NCBI RefSeq assembly: GCF_026230195.1
Contig: NZ_CP036501.1
Coordinates: 1,116,001 to 1,180,000, forward strand
Source: Candidatus Paraluminiphilus aquimaris
GTDB lineage: Bacteria > Pseudomonadota > Gammaproteobacteria > Pseudomonadales > Halieaceae
Reading direction: 5' to 3'
DNA length: 64,000 bases
The notes under the pieces: generated by a model
The model's input: only the letters and a program-made list of their open reading frames with translations
Databases searched by the model: none
What the model was told of the DNA's origin: nothing
Shown here: positions 42,381 to 51,463 of the stretch, piece after piece
How the letters are laid out: the number at the start of each line of letters is the position of its first letter
Position numbering within the stretch: position 1 is the first letter of the stretch
Made by a program: the position numbers and the translations under genes

Positions 42381-43502
42381 ATGTCAAAGCGCGATTATTA
42401 TGAGGTGTTGGGGGTCGAGAAGTCGTCTTCAGCACAAGACATCAAAAAGGCGTATCGACGCGTTGCGATGAAGTACCACCCGGACCGCAATCCGGATGAT
42501 GAAAACGCAGACGAAAAGTTCAAGGAAGCGTCCGAAGCATACGAAATTTTGAGCGATGCGGAGAAGCGGCAGGCTTACGATCAATACGGCCATGCGGGTG
42601 TCGATCCACAAATGGGTGGCGGCGGCTTCCAGGGCGGCAGTTTCAGCGACATTTTCGGTGATGTTTTTGGTGACATCTTTGGTGGGGGCGGTGGCGGCAG
42701 ACGTCAGGGCCCTCAGCGAGGCGCTGACCTTCGTTACACCTTGGAAGTATCGCTTGAAGATGCAGTTCGGGGAAAAACGGCAGAGATCAAGGTGCCCTCA
42801 CTGCAGCACTGCGATACCTGTGATGGGTCGGGCGCAAAACCGGGAACGTCAGTCAAAACCTGTGGTACCTGCGGTGGCTCCGGCCAGGTTCGTATGCAGC
42901 AGGGTTTCTTTCAGGTTCAACAAACCTGTCCCACCTGCCGTGGTCGCGGAAAAGTCATCGAATCGCCATGCAATGTTTGTCATGGAGAAGGGCTTGTTGA
43001 GAAAACGAAGACGCTGTCCGTTAAGGTGCCACCGGGTGTCGATACGGGCGATCGTATTCGTCTTAGCGGCGAGGGAGAGGCAGGGCCTTCTGGCGGTCCC
43101 AACGGTGACCTCTATGTGCAGATCTCTGTAAAGCAGCACCCCTTGTTTGAGCGCGACGGTCGAAACCTCTACTGCGAATTTCCCATCAGCTTTGCCGATG
43201 CGGCGCTCGGTGGAGAGCATGAGATCCCCACGCTCGATGGGCGCGTGAAGCTTCGAATACCTGCGGAGACGCAAACGGGGAAGTTATTCCGTCTGCGTGG
43301 GAAGGGCGTTAAGCCTGTGCGTGGTGGCCCCGTGGGAGACCTGCTTTGTCGCGCGGTTGTAGAAACTCCTGTTAACCTGAACGCAGAACAAGCTGAGTTA
43401 CTCGAAAAGTTCCGCAAGAGTCTGGGCGAGAGCGGTGATCAGTCGCCTCGACAATCCAGCTGGTTCGACGGGGTGAAGAGTTTCTTCGAAGGACTGAATT
43501 GA
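42381..43502 (+). CDS. dnaJ: Co-chaperone DnaJ (373 aa)
   Basis: Hsp40 with J-domain ([15 protein letters not shown] in [11 protein letters not shown]), a Gly/Phe region ([20 protein letters not shown]), four CxxCxGxG zinc repeats ([32 protein letters not shown]) and the C-terminal substrate domain. The ATG at 42381 gives the standard N-terminus; upstream in-frame GTG 42366 and ATG 42375 exist. dapB starts on its last base. Confidence 0.97.
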   Translation: MSKRDYYEVLGVEKSSSAQDIKKAYRRVAMKYHPDRNPDDENADEKFKEASEAYEILSDAEKRQAYDQYGHAGVDPQMGGGGFQGGSFSDIFGDVFGDIFGGGGGGRRQGPQRGADLRYTLEVSLEDAVRGKTAEIKVPSLQHCDTCDGSGAKPGTSVKTCGTCGGSGQVRMQQGFFQVQQTCPTCRGRGKVIESPCNVCHGEGLVEKTKTLSVKVPPGVDTGDRIRLSGEGEAGPSGGPNGDLYVQISVKQHPLFERDGRNLYCEFPISFADAALGGEHEIPTLDGRVKLRIPAETQTGKLFRLRGKGVKPVRGGPVGDLLCRAVVETPVNLNAEQAELLEKFRKSLGESGDQSPRQSSWFDGVKSFFEGLN

Positions 43503-44302
43503 TGGCGTTGAGAGTTGCCGTAACGGGTGCGAGCGGGCGAATGGGCCAGGCGGTTGCTCGTGCGGTGATTGCCGACGATGCGGCCGAGTTGGTGGCGTTT
43601 GTTGCGCGGCCGGGCAGCGCACTTGTTGGCACTGAGGTCACAGCATTGCTTGGCGCTGATGCACCCGGCTTGTTGATATCAGAGACGCTCGTGCTCGAGG
43701 GCGTAGATGTCGTCGTCGATTTCACGTTGCCAGAGTCAACACTTCACACTGCGAAGCTTTGCGCGACAGCGGGTATCCCCGTCGTCATTGGCACAACAGG
43801 CTTTTCGGGAGAGGAACTTTCGAGCTTAGAGCGCAGTCTGTCCTCGCTGGCATTTTGCCGTGCAGCTAACTTTAGTACCGGCGTCAATCTCGCCTATCGT
43901 TTACTGACGATTGCAGCTGAGGTCATGGGCGGCGATGCTGACATCGAAATCCACGAGGCACATCACAAACACAAAATCGATGCGCCATCGGGAACGGCGT
44001 TGGCCATGGGGCAGGTAATTGCGGATGCCATGGGAACATCGCTCGATGAGGTGGCGCGCCATGATCGGTCTTCACAACGCGCGGCGCGTGAGCCAGGTTC
44101 GATCGGCTTTTCTGTCACGCGGGCGGGAGACATTGTGGGTGAGCACACCGTGATGTTCGGCACCGAAGGTGAGCGACTCGAAGTCACCCACAAGGCGAGC
44201 AGTCGCCATGCTTTTGCTGCAGGCGCATTGCGAGCTGCACATTTCTTACGGGACAAGCCTGCTGGGAGCTATAGCATGGCCGATGTCCTGGGTCTGTCAT
44301 AA
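43502..44302 (+). CDS. dapB: 4-hydroxy-tetrahydrodipicolinate reductase DapB (266 aa)
   Basis: Lysine/diaminopimelate pathway enzyme using NAD(P)H. N-terminal dinucleotide site VAVTGASGRMGQAVA, catalytic block EIHEAHHKHKIDAPSGTAL (His-His and Lys) and GTTGFSGEE are diagnostic. The start ATG overlaps the dnaJ stop. The usual carA is not next; a thioredoxin-TPR gene follows instead. Confidence 0.97.
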   Translation: MALRVAVTGASGRMGQAVARAVIADDAAELVAFVARPGSALVGTEVTALLGADAPGLLISETLVLEGVDVVVDFTLPESTLHTAKLCATAGIPVVIGTTGFSGEELSSLERSLSSLAFCRAANFSTGVNLAYRLLTIAAEVMGGDADIEIHEAHHKHKIDAPSGTALAMGQVIADAMGTSLDEVARHDRSSQRAAREPGSIGFSVTRAGDIVGEHTVMFGTEGERLEVTHKASSRHAFAAGALRAAHFLRDKPAGSYSMADVLGLS

Positions 44303-44322
44303 AACAACCGTCAGAGGAATTC

Positions 44323-45171
44323 ATGAACGTTATCGATATCGATCAAGAAAACGCGCAACAGTATTTGATCGATGAGTCGTTCAATCGTCCCGTGGTTGTC
44401 GACTTCTGGGCTGATTGGTGTGCGCCTTGCAAGCAGTTGATGCCGCTACTGGAAAAGCTAGCGGATGAATATGCCGGTGCTTTTTTACTGGCAAAGATAA
44501 ACGCCGATGAGCAACAGGGTATCTCTCAGCAGCTGGGCGTCAGAAGCCTCCCTACCGTAATGGTGTTTAAGGACGGTCAGCCTGTTGATGGCTTTGCTGG
44601 CGCGCAACCAGAGACGGCTGTGCGCGAGCTGCTGCAAAAGCACTTGCCTTCACCCTGGGATGCCAAGATTGCCGAGGCCACTGAATTGCTTGATCAAGGC
44701 AATACGGCCGATGCAGTAGGGCTTCTAAGAGCCGCCTGGGAGGAATCGAATAAGCTACTCGATGTCACACTTGCCTATGCTGGCGCGCTGATCGAGGCGA
44801 ATCGTTTAGATGAGGCTGAGCAGGTGTTGGACGAGGTTCGCCTAGTTGATCGAGAGGCCGTGCATGAGCAGCTCATGGCGCAGATTGAACTAAAGCGTGA
44901 AGCGGGTAAGTCTCCAGAGATTGAGGCGCTTGAGCGAGAACTAGGATTAGACGAGTCGAACCACGGCATTCGCGTGAAGTTAGCCGTTCAGCTCTCGGCA
45001 GCATCACACTTTCGCGATGCGCTGGAGCATCTATTGGTTGTTCTGCGATCCGACCGAGACTGGAATAACGGTGAAGCCAAGCGAATGTACCTTGATACAA
45101 TTGCCACAATTGGAAAAGGCGACCCGTTAGCCGCTGAGTATCAGCGAAAACTATTCTCTATACTGTATTAA
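44323..45171 (+). CDS. cnoX: Thioredoxin-TPR protein CnoX/YbbN-like (282 aa)
   Basis: N-terminal thioredoxin domain with full active site DFWADWCAPCKQL and the cis-Pro in GVRSLPTVMVF, then four TPR-like helices (EATELLDQGNTADAVGLLRAAWEE..., LAYAGALIEANRLDEAEQVLDEV...). E. coli CnoX lacks the reducing CxxC, while this one keeps it, so it may act both as holdase and as reductase, as described for other bacteria. AGAGGAA precedes ATG 44323. Placed next to the DnaK cluster, consistent with chaperone work. Confidence 0.9.
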   Translation: MNVIDIDQENAQQYLIDESFNRPVVVDFWADWCAPCKQLMPLLEKLADEYAGAFLLAKINADEQQGISQQLGVRSLPTVMVFKDGQPVDGFAGAQPETAVRELLQKHLPSPWDAKIAEATELLDQGNTADAVGLLRAAWEESNKLLDVTLAYAGALIEANRLDEAEQVLDEVRLVDREAVHEQLMAQIELKREAGKSPEIEALERELGLDESNHGIRVKLAVQLSAASHFRDALEHLLVVLRSDRDWNNGEAKRMYLDTIATIGKGDPLAAEYQRKLFSILY

Positions 45172-45315
45172 ACGAGCGAATTAAGGCTGCTTTAGCCGCA
45201 CTTTTTCTTGCAAACAATTACCAAAAAGCCTACATTCGCTCCGTTGAAAAAACCTACTCAAGGTTCAAATTTGCCGGCATTCCTCGGCGATGACGCACTC
45301 ATGGGAGCATAGACA

Positions 45316-46491
45316 ATGGATATTGCATTAGCAGCAGAAGATCTCGCGTTCCGCGACGAGGTCCGCAACTTCCTCGATACTGAATTCGACGCCGAAATGC
45401 AGGCGCACCTTAAGAGCCGCGGCTCTAAGGGCATGATCGAGTGGCAGAAAAAGCTTTACGCCAAGGGGTGGGTAGCACCCAACTGGCCCGTTGAGCACGG
45501 CGGTACAGGTTGGTCGGCAACTCAAAAGTACATCTGGGAATCAGAGCGGTCGTTGCGTGGTATTCCCGACGTGGTGCCCTTTGGCTTGGTTATGGTGGCG
45601 AACGTTATTATGGCGTTTGGTACGGATGAGCAAAAATCCTATTTCTTGCCGCGTATTCTTCAGAGTGAAGACTGGTGGTGTCAGGGCTATTCTGAACCCG
45701 GTTCGGGCTCGGACCTTGCGAGCTTAAAGACAAAAGCTGAGCGCGACGGTGACGATTACATCATCAATGGCGCCAAGATCTGGACGACCTACGCACAGCA
45801 CGCGGACTGGATTTTCTGTCTTGTTAGAACGGACAACAGTGGTAAGAAGCAGGAAGGCATTACGTTCATCCTGGTCGACATGAAGTCAGAGGGCATCAAG
45901 GTCAACCCCATTATCGGTATCGATAACGAGCACAACCTCAACGAAGTTGAATTCAACAATGTCCGCGTTCCAGCAAAGAACGTTGTCGGCGAAGTTGGAA
46001 AGGGTTGGACTGTGGCGAAGGCGCTGTTGGCGCACGAGCGCACAGGCATTGCTGGCGTTGCCGACATTAAGCGCAACGTTCGCTTATTGCGCGATGCGGC
46101 TGCGGCTGAAGTGAATGGTGGTCAGAGACTACTTGATGATCCGGGGTTTCAGCAGCGTCTTGCGGATATTGAAGTTGAACTGATGGCGCTTGAGTTCACT
46201 GAGCTTCGCACGCTGGCGGCGATGGCGGCAGGTGGATTCCCAGGGCCTGAGTCTTCGCTTTTGAAAATTAAAGGCACCGAGCTTCAGCAGGCGACGCAGG
46301 AGCTTCGCATGGATATCGCGGCGTACTATCAGGGTGTTTTACCAACCGATATGGACCCCGAGGTACTGGGTCATGAGTTCGGATCAGATGCACGTCGGGC
46401 GTTTATGTACGGCCGTGCTGCAACAATTTATGGTGGTTCTAACGAGGTTCAAAAGAACATCATTTCCAAGTATGTACTTGGTCTCGAGTAA
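45316..46491 (+). CDS. Acyl-CoA dehydrogenase, pimeloyl/heteromeric type large subunit (391 aa)
   Basis: FAD-dependent dehydrogenase of acyl-CoA. GGGAG lies before ATG 45316. Seen: QGYSEPGSGSDLASL and KIWTTYAQHADWIF (FAD/substrate sites), and IYGGSNEVQKNII at the C-terminus, where the usual MCAD-type Glu is Gly. Glu241 in LLAHERTG fills the alternative catalytic-base position known from isovaleryl-CoA dehydrogenase. Pairing with the next gene resembles the PimC/PimD or heterotetrameric FadE arrangements. It would feed an acyl-CoA breakdown route with the SDR that follows. Confidence 0.9.
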   Translation: MDIALAAEDLAFRDEVRNFLDTEFDAEMQAHLKSRGSKGMIEWQKKLYAKGWVAPNWPVEHGGTGWSATQKYIWESERSLRGIPDVVPFGLVMVANVIMAFGTDEQKSYFLPRILQSEDWWCQGYSEPGSGSDLASLKTKAERDGDDYIINGAKIWTTYAQHADWIFCLVRTDNSGKKQEGITFILVDMKSEGIKVNPIIGIDNEHNLNEVEFNNVRVPAKNVVGEVGKGWTVAKALLAHERTGIAGVADIKRNVRLLRDAAAAEVNGGQRLLDDPGFQQRLADIEVELMALEFTELRTLAAMAAGGFPGPESSLLKIKGTELQQATQELRMDIAAYYQGVLPTDMDPEVLGHEFGSDARRAFMYGRAATIYGGSNEVQKNIISKYVLGLE

Positions 46492-46521
46492 GGACGCATT
46501 TCCCGAAGGAGCTATGAAAAA

Positions 46522-47664
46522 ATGAACTTCGATTACACAGAAGAACAGCAAATGGTCCGCGATTCGATCGCGCGCTTTGTACAAGATGATTACGACTGGG
46601 ACACGCGACGTGCAATTGTCTCAAGTGATGAAGGCATGAGTCGCAGCAACTGGCAGACCATGGCCGAGTTGGGCTGGTTGTCCATTCCCTTTTCAGAGGC
46701 CGATGGCGGTTTTGGCGGAAACATTGTCGATTTATCCGTTGTTATGGAGGAGATGGGTAAGGGTCTTGTGGTCGAGCCTTTCTTCCCAACGGTTGTCCTG
46801 TTTGGCGGCCTAGTCGCGCGGGCGGGTGACGAGGCACAGCGTGCTTCTATCCTTGAGAGCGTTATTGGTGGTGAGACCTTGGGCGCTTTTGCTTACGTTG
46901 AGCGCCAGAGTCGATTCGCGATTGCCGACTGCAAAACGTCAGCGACGAAAAACGGCGACGGCTACACTCTCAACGGTGAGAAGGTTGTGGTCTTCAACGG
47001 CGAGAACGCAGACACACTGGTCGTACTAGCTCGCACCTCTGGCGACCAATCTGATGAAGACGGTTTGTCACTGTTTGTCGTGGACGCGAATGCCGAGGGT
47101 GTTTCAAAGGTTTGTTACCCCATGATGGACGCGCAGCGCGTTGCAAACATCACGTTTGATAATGTGCAGTTGGATGCCGGTAGCCTCTTGGGTGCTGAGG
47201 GCGGTGCCGCTCCCGTCGTCCACGAAGTAGTCCGCGAGGCGTTGGTTGCGCTGGCATCCGAAGCCGTGGGCATCATGGGTACGTTGAATGCGAAGACGCT
47301 GGAGTACACAAAGACGCGAGAGCAGTTCGGTGTGGCAATTGGTTCGTTCCAGGCCTTACAACACCGAATGGTCGATGCCATGATGGCCTACGAGCAATCT
47401 AAGTCCTTGCTATTCAAAGCGCTCTGCGAATACAAAATCGATCCTGCTTCAGCTGAAGCAACGATCCACGCATTGAAGGTCCTTATCGATCGCAATAGTA
47501 AGCTGATCTATGGCGAAGCCATTCAGATGCACGGCGGTATGGGTATCACTGACGAGCTTGATATCGGTCACTACGCAAAGCGTCTTATGATGATTAACGC
47601 GACGCTTGGCGACGGTAGTTTCCACCGTAGCAAGTTCATCGAAACCACCTACGCGGCGGCATAG
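46522..47664 (+). CDS. Acyl-CoA dehydrogenase, small-subunit type (380 aa)
   Basis: Partner of the preceding dehydrogenase. GAAGGAG sits 10 bases before ATG 46522 (an ATG-AAA-AAA-TGA triplet run overlaps the start but is too close to the ribosome site). Fold blocks: MVRDSIARFVQDDYDWDTRR, SIPFSEADGGFGG, TREQFGVAIGSFQALQHRMVDAM, IQMHGGMGITDELDIGHYAKRL. No clear catalytic Glu is seen at either known position, so it may be the non-catalytic half of an alpha2beta2 enzyme (inference). The SDR gene starts two bases after its stop. Confidence 0.88.
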   Translation: MNFDYTEEQQMVRDSIARFVQDDYDWDTRRAIVSSDEGMSRSNWQTMAELGWLSIPFSEADGGFGGNIVDLSVVMEEMGKGLVVEPFFPTVVLFGGLVARAGDEAQRASILESVIGGETLGAFAYVERQSRFAIADCKTSATKNGDGYTLNGEKVVVFNGENADTLVVLARTSGDQSDEDGLSLFVVDANAEGVSKVCYPMMDAQRVANITFDNVQLDAGSLLGAEGGAAPVVHEVVREALVALASEAVGIMGTLNAKTLEYTKTREQFGVAIGSFQALQHRMVDAMMAYEQSKSLLFKALCEYKIDPASAEATIHALKVLIDRNSKLIYGEAIQMHGGMGITDELDIGHYAKRLMMINATLGDGSFHRSKFIETTYAAA

Positions 47665-47666
47665 AG

Positions 47667-48461
47667 ATGAAGATCGCTGGCAAGGTCTGTGTTGTAACGG
47701 GTGGCGCCAGCGGTATCGGCAAAGCGCTTGCAAGTCGTTTTGTTGCGGAGGGCGCGAGCGCTGTGGTCATAGCTGACCTTAACGGCGATGCGGTCTCTGC
47801 CGTTGCTTCTGAAATTGGCGCTCAATCCTTTGCGGTGGACGTGCGCGACGAGTCTGCCATAGCGGCCATGGTGGCAGCGGTAGAGTCTGAGCACGGTCAA
47901 ATCGATCTGTTTTGTTCTAACGCCGGGATCATTGGCGTCGATGGTGAGCCTTGGTGGGCGACAGGTGCTGACAATGCGCTGTGGCAGCGCATGTGGGAAA
48001 TCCATGTGATGTCCCACGTTTACGCTGCGCGAGCGTGCTTACCGTCTATGATTGCGCGTGGGGACGGATACTTTCTCAACACGGCCTCGGCGGCAGGGCT
48101 GTTAGCGCAGATAGGTTCGGCACCGTATTCGGTTACTAAGCACGCAGCGGTATCGTTTGCTGAGAGCCTCTCTATTACACACGGAGACGATGGCATTAAA
48201 GTCAGCTGTCTCTGCCCCCAAGCTGTGGATACAGCCATGACGGCTGGGACCGAAGGTGGCGGTGTGGCGGGCGTTGACGGCATGTTATCTGCCGATGCTG
48301 TGGCTGACGCCGTTGTGAGTGGACTCGATGCCGAGTCATTTTTGATTCTTCCTCATCCAGAGGTCGAGGATTACCGTCAAAATAAGGCCCGCAGCTACGA
48401 TCGTTGGCTGGGTGGCATGCGAAAACTGAGACGTCTGTTCACGGATCCTGTCGGTCAGTAG
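47667..48461 (+). CDS. Short-chain dehydrogenase/reductase (264 aa)
   Basis: Classical SDR: cofactor motif TGGASGIG, NAG (CSNAGIIG) and the catalytic Ser-Tyr-Lys (NTASAAGLLAQIGSAPYSVTK). It likely oxidises or reduces a hydroxy-acyl or alcohol intermediate in the same pathway as the two dehydrogenases, from which it is separated by only two bases. The C-terminus after the core is unusually basic (NKARSYDRWLGGMRKLRR). Substrate unknown. Confidence 0.9.
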   Translation: MKIAGKVCVVTGGASGIGKALASRFVAEGASAVVIADLNGDAVSAVASEIGAQSFAVDVRDESAIAAMVAAVESEHGQIDLFCSNAGIIGVDGEPWWATGADNALWQRMWEIHVMSHVYAARACLPSMIARGDGYFLNTASAAGLLAQIGSAPYSVTKHAAVSFAESLSITHGDDGIKVSCLCPQAVDTAMTAGTEGGGVAGVDGMLSADAVADAVVSGLDAESFLILPHPEVEDYRQNKARSYDRWLGGMRKLRRLFTDPVGQ

Positions 48462-48471
48462 ACTGCTTGGC

Positions 48472-50196
48472 ATGGACAAACAGTCCCGGCTAGCCCGCAC
48501 CATTCTAAATGGCTTCACGGCCTATTTCGCAGAGTTTGAAAATATCACGCTCTCGGCCCGTACGCGTTTTGAAAACGCGGAATGGCGAGCTGCGCAAGAA
48601 GCGTCAATGCGTCGCATTGATATCTATAAGATCAAAGTGCTTGAGACGATCGACGTCGTTGAATACATCGCGGCGGATCGTTTGCACGATCTGGATTTTT
48701 GGGCAGAGACACGCGATATCTACGCACAGCTCGTGCGCGGCATGACCAATTTTGAAATTGCCGAGACGTATTACAACTCAATCTTTAACTCAGTATTCAA
48801 GCATCGCTGGATTCGCGACGACTATGCGTTCGTATTTTCACCTCAGGGTGACATGCCGCCTGTGGACGTGCGGCGCGTTCTTAATACGTATCGGACACGA
48901 GGGGAAATTCGTCAGGCAGTTGAAGCGATGCTGCTTGAGTATGCGATGTCATATCCCTATGAGGATTTTCAGCGAGAGCTTAATCGCGTTACTGAGGTCA
49001 TGACTGAGGCGGTCGTTGATGCAGGTATCGATAAGCGGGCGGATATTGAACTTCATGCGTTAGAGCACCACTTCTTTCGAAACAAAGCGGCGTATATCGT
49101 GGGGCGCATAGCGGGGAAGGGGCTTCAGATTCCCTTTGTGATACCGATGCTGCATACCGAGAGTGACGAGACACCGGCAATATACCTCGACGCCTGTCTA
49201 CTGGGCTCTGACATCATCTCGAAATTGTTCAGCTTCACCCGAACCTATTTTATGGTGGATGCGTCGATTCCTTCGCAGTATGTGTTGTTTTTGCAGCAGC
49301 TTATGCCCCGTAAAGCGGTATCTGAGATTTACAGTTGTATCGGCCATCACCGACACGGCAAAACCTACTACTACCGAACAGCGACCCGCCATATGCGCGC
49401 GACCGAGGACGCGTTTGTCCCCGCGCCGGGTATCAAGGGTATGGTGATGGCGGTGTTTACGCTGCCATCTTATGAATATGTGTTCAAAATCATAAAAGAT
49501 CGATTTACCCCGCCGAAAGAAGTCACACACCAAGAAGTGCGTGATAAGTATCAGTTGGTAAAACGCTGGGACCGGGCTGGACGGATGGCGGATACGCAGG
49601 AATTCGCCAACTTGGTTTTTGATGCGTCTCGCTTCTCAGAAGAGTTGCTGGAGGAGCTCAACGCAACCTGTCCTTCGCAGTTCGAGATTAGCGGTCGGGC
49701 ACTCATTATCAAGCACTGTTATGTTGAACGGCGCATGCAACCGCTGAACCTTTACTTAAAGGATGCGACGGACGAAGAAGTCGATGCGGTGATGTTCGAC
49801 TACGGCAATGCGATCAAGGAATTAGCCGCTGCAAATATCTTCCCAGGTGACATGCTACTTAAGAACTTTGGCGTCACCCGGCACGGGCGGGTGGTCTTTT
49901 ACGACTACGATGAAATTCAGCCGCTTTTGGAAGTGAATTTTCGAAAAATCCCGCCACCGCGAGACGATTACGAGGAGATGTCGAGCCGTCCTTGGTACAC
50001 GGTTGGGCCGAATGACGTTTTCCCCGAGGAATTCCGGCTCTTTTTCTCCGGTAATGCGCGCGCGAGAAAGGCATTTGATCAGCTTCACAGCGACCTCTAC
50101 GAAGCCTCGTTTTGGACCAATTTACAGGACAAGCTCCGCGATGGCTTTGTGGAGGATTTCTTTCCGTACTCTAGCAAGCTGCGTTTTCAGCGGTAG
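48472..50196 (+). CDS. aceK: Isocitrate dehydrogenase kinase/phosphatase AceK (574 aa)
   Basis: Bifunctional enzyme that phosphorylates and dephosphorylates isocitrate dehydrogenase, directing carbon to the glyoxylate shunt. Diagnostic blocks: APGIKGMVMAVFTLPSYEYVFKIIKDRF (ATP-binding), LIIKHCYVERRMQPLNLYL, and GDMLLKNFGVTRHGRVVFYDYDEIQ (catalytic and metal Asp). Length matches E. coli (578). aceA and aceB are not in the window. It follows the acyl-CoA genes by 10 bases, suggesting joint expression when growing on acetyl-CoA-yielding substrates. Confidence 0.98.
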   Translation: MDKQSRLARTILNGFTAYFAEFENITLSARTRFENAEWRAAQEASMRRIDIYKIKVLETIDVVEYIAADRLHDLDFWAETRDIYAQLVRGMTNFEIAETYYNSIFNSVFKHRWIRDDYAFVFSPQGDMPPVDVRRVLNTYRTRGEIRQAVEAMLLEYAMSYPYEDFQRELNRVTEVMTEAVVDAGIDKRADIELHALEHHFFRNKAAYIVGRIAGKGLQIPFVIPMLHTESDETPAIYLDACLLGSDIISKLFSFTRTYFMVDASIPSQYVLFLQQLMPRKAVSEIYSCIGHHRHGKTYYYRTATRHMRATEDAFVPAPGIKGMVMAVFTLPSYEYVFKIIKDRFTPPKEVTHQEVRDKYQLVKRWDRAGRMADTQEFANLVFDASRFSEELLEELNATCPSQFEISGRALIIKHCYVERRMQPLNLYLKDATDEEVDAVMFDYGNAIKELAAANIFPGDMLLKNFGVTRHGRVVFYDYDEIQPLLEVNFRKIPPPRDDYEEMSSRPWYTVGPNDVFPEEFRLFFSGNARARKAFDQLHSDLYEASFWTNLQDKLRDGFVEDFFPYSSKLRFQR

Positions 50197-50207
50197 GCGA
50201 TTTTTAT

Positions 50208-50915
50208 ATGGCTAATCTTCTTGTAATTAGACACGGTCAAGCGTCGTTCGGCGCCGAAAACTACGACCAACTCTCGCCTTTGGGGCAGCGTCAGGCAGAC
50301 CTTACCGGTCAGTTCTTGGCAAAAATGGGTGTGACATTCAGTGCTGCCTACAGCGGTGACCTCTCCCGGCAGCGTGAAACGGGACAGCGCGTCATTGATC
50401 AGCTTGAGAAGCCCCCCCAACTCATTATCGACCCCCGATTTAATGAAGTGCAGACCGACGAGCAGATTGAGGTAATGATGCCACTGCTCAAGGAGCGTGA
50501 TGCGCGTTTCGCAGACCTCGTTGCGGCGATGGACACAGACACAAAGTCATTTCAAAAGATCATTGAAACGGTCTTTAATTATTGGGTGAGTTCGGACTGT
50601 GATGTTTCCGGCATTCAAAGTTGGGCCGATTACAGCGAGGGTGTGGTCAGTGCGTTTGAGGGGGCTATGGCATCTGCTGCCTCTGGGACCGACACAGCGA
50701 TTTTTACGTCGGGCGGTACCATCGCAACCATTGTCGGGCATGTCTTGAGGTTAACCTCTGACCGTGTCTACGAGTTTTACGAGCCGGTGTTTAACTGCTC
50801 CATTACCCGGATTATTTTTAATTCACGCAAGTGTTCACTCTCAACATTCAACGACGTAGGTCATTTGCAGCTGATGAGTGCTCAGTTAGAAGAGCGGTTG
50901 GTAACGTATCGATGA
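50208..50915 (+). CDS. Histidine-phosphatase-family protein lacking the second catalytic His (235 aa)
   Basis: Phosphoglycerate-mutase-like fold. The phospho-accepting His is in LLVIRHGQASFG, and the Arg of SGDLSRQRETG is kept. The position usually occupied by the second active-site His (VSHGG) reads FTSGGTI, with Ser. This suggests altered or weak phosphatase activity. ATG 50208, 11 bases after aceK; its stop overlaps the next phosphatase gene. Confidence 0.85.
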   Translation: MANLLVIRHGQASFGAENYDQLSPLGQRQADLTGQFLAKMGVTFSAAYSGDLSRQRETGQRVIDQLEKPPQLIIDPRFNEVQTDEQIEVMMPLLKERDARFADLVAAMDTDTKSFQKIIETVFNYWVSSDCDVSGIQSWADYSEGVVSAFEGAMASAASGTDTAIFTSGGTIATIVGHVLRLTSDRVYEFYEPVFNCSITRIIFNSRKCSLSTFNDVGHLQLMSAQLEERLVTYR

Positions 50916-51463
50916 CACAAATTTGGATTGTCAGGCATGGCGAGGCGGCGGCGAGTTGGGAGAAAGATCCTGACCCGGGACTTTCGGAGCTTGGACAACA
51001 GCAAGCCGAAAAAACAGCCCTCGCCTTGTTGGATATAGTGCCCGAAGGCGCGACGCTTCTATCGAGTCCACTAAAACGGGCTCAAGAGACGGCGGCAGCC
51101 TTTGCGCAAAAATACGGTGCGCAGGTCAGTATTGACTCGCGTTTCTCTGAGGTGCGCTCGCCTGTGCCTCTGAGTGGTCGGAAGCTGTGGTTACAAGAAT
51201 TCATGCAGCAGGATTGGTCAGAGCAGACTCAAGACTTATGGGATTGGCGCCACGATATCGTCGCAGGGCTAAGGGGCTGTGAGGGCCCCACCGTCATTTT
51301 CTGCCATTTCTTGGTGATTAACGCCGTGATATCCGAGCTTCAAAACAAATCAGCCGTGCTACAAGTGTTCCCAGCGAACGCCTCTTATCATGAACTTGCT
51401 CTGAAAGATGGAACACTCTCGCTGGTACAGCTAGGCGAGCAAATGCAAACGCGGGTTAACTAG
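50912..51463 (+). CDS. Histidine phosphatase, SixA-like (183 aa)
   Basis: Short histidine phosphatase: IWIVRHGEAAASW with the catalytic His, SPLKRAQETA, and the second His in IFCHFLVINAV. ATG 50912 overlaps the previous stop (ATGA); the frame extends upstream within that gene. Two histidine phosphatases in tandem after aceK may regulate phosphorylation or hydrolyse phospho-metabolites. Ends overlapping the convergent thioesterase by eight bases. Confidence 0.87.
   Translation: MTQIWIVRHGEAAASWEKDPDPGLSELGQQQAEKTALALLDIVPEGATLLSSPLKRAQETAAAFAQKYGAQVSIDSRFSEVRSPVPLSGRKLWLQEFMQQDWSEQTQDLWDWRHDIVAGLRGCEGPTVIFCHFLVINAVISELQNKSAVLQVFPANASYHELALKDGTLSLVQLGEQMQTRVN

Noticed and set aside
46514-46525. 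ATG-AAA-AAA-TGA overlapping the second acyl-CoA dehydrogenase start
   Set aside because: Only two bases from the ribosome site; unlikely to be translated as a leader.
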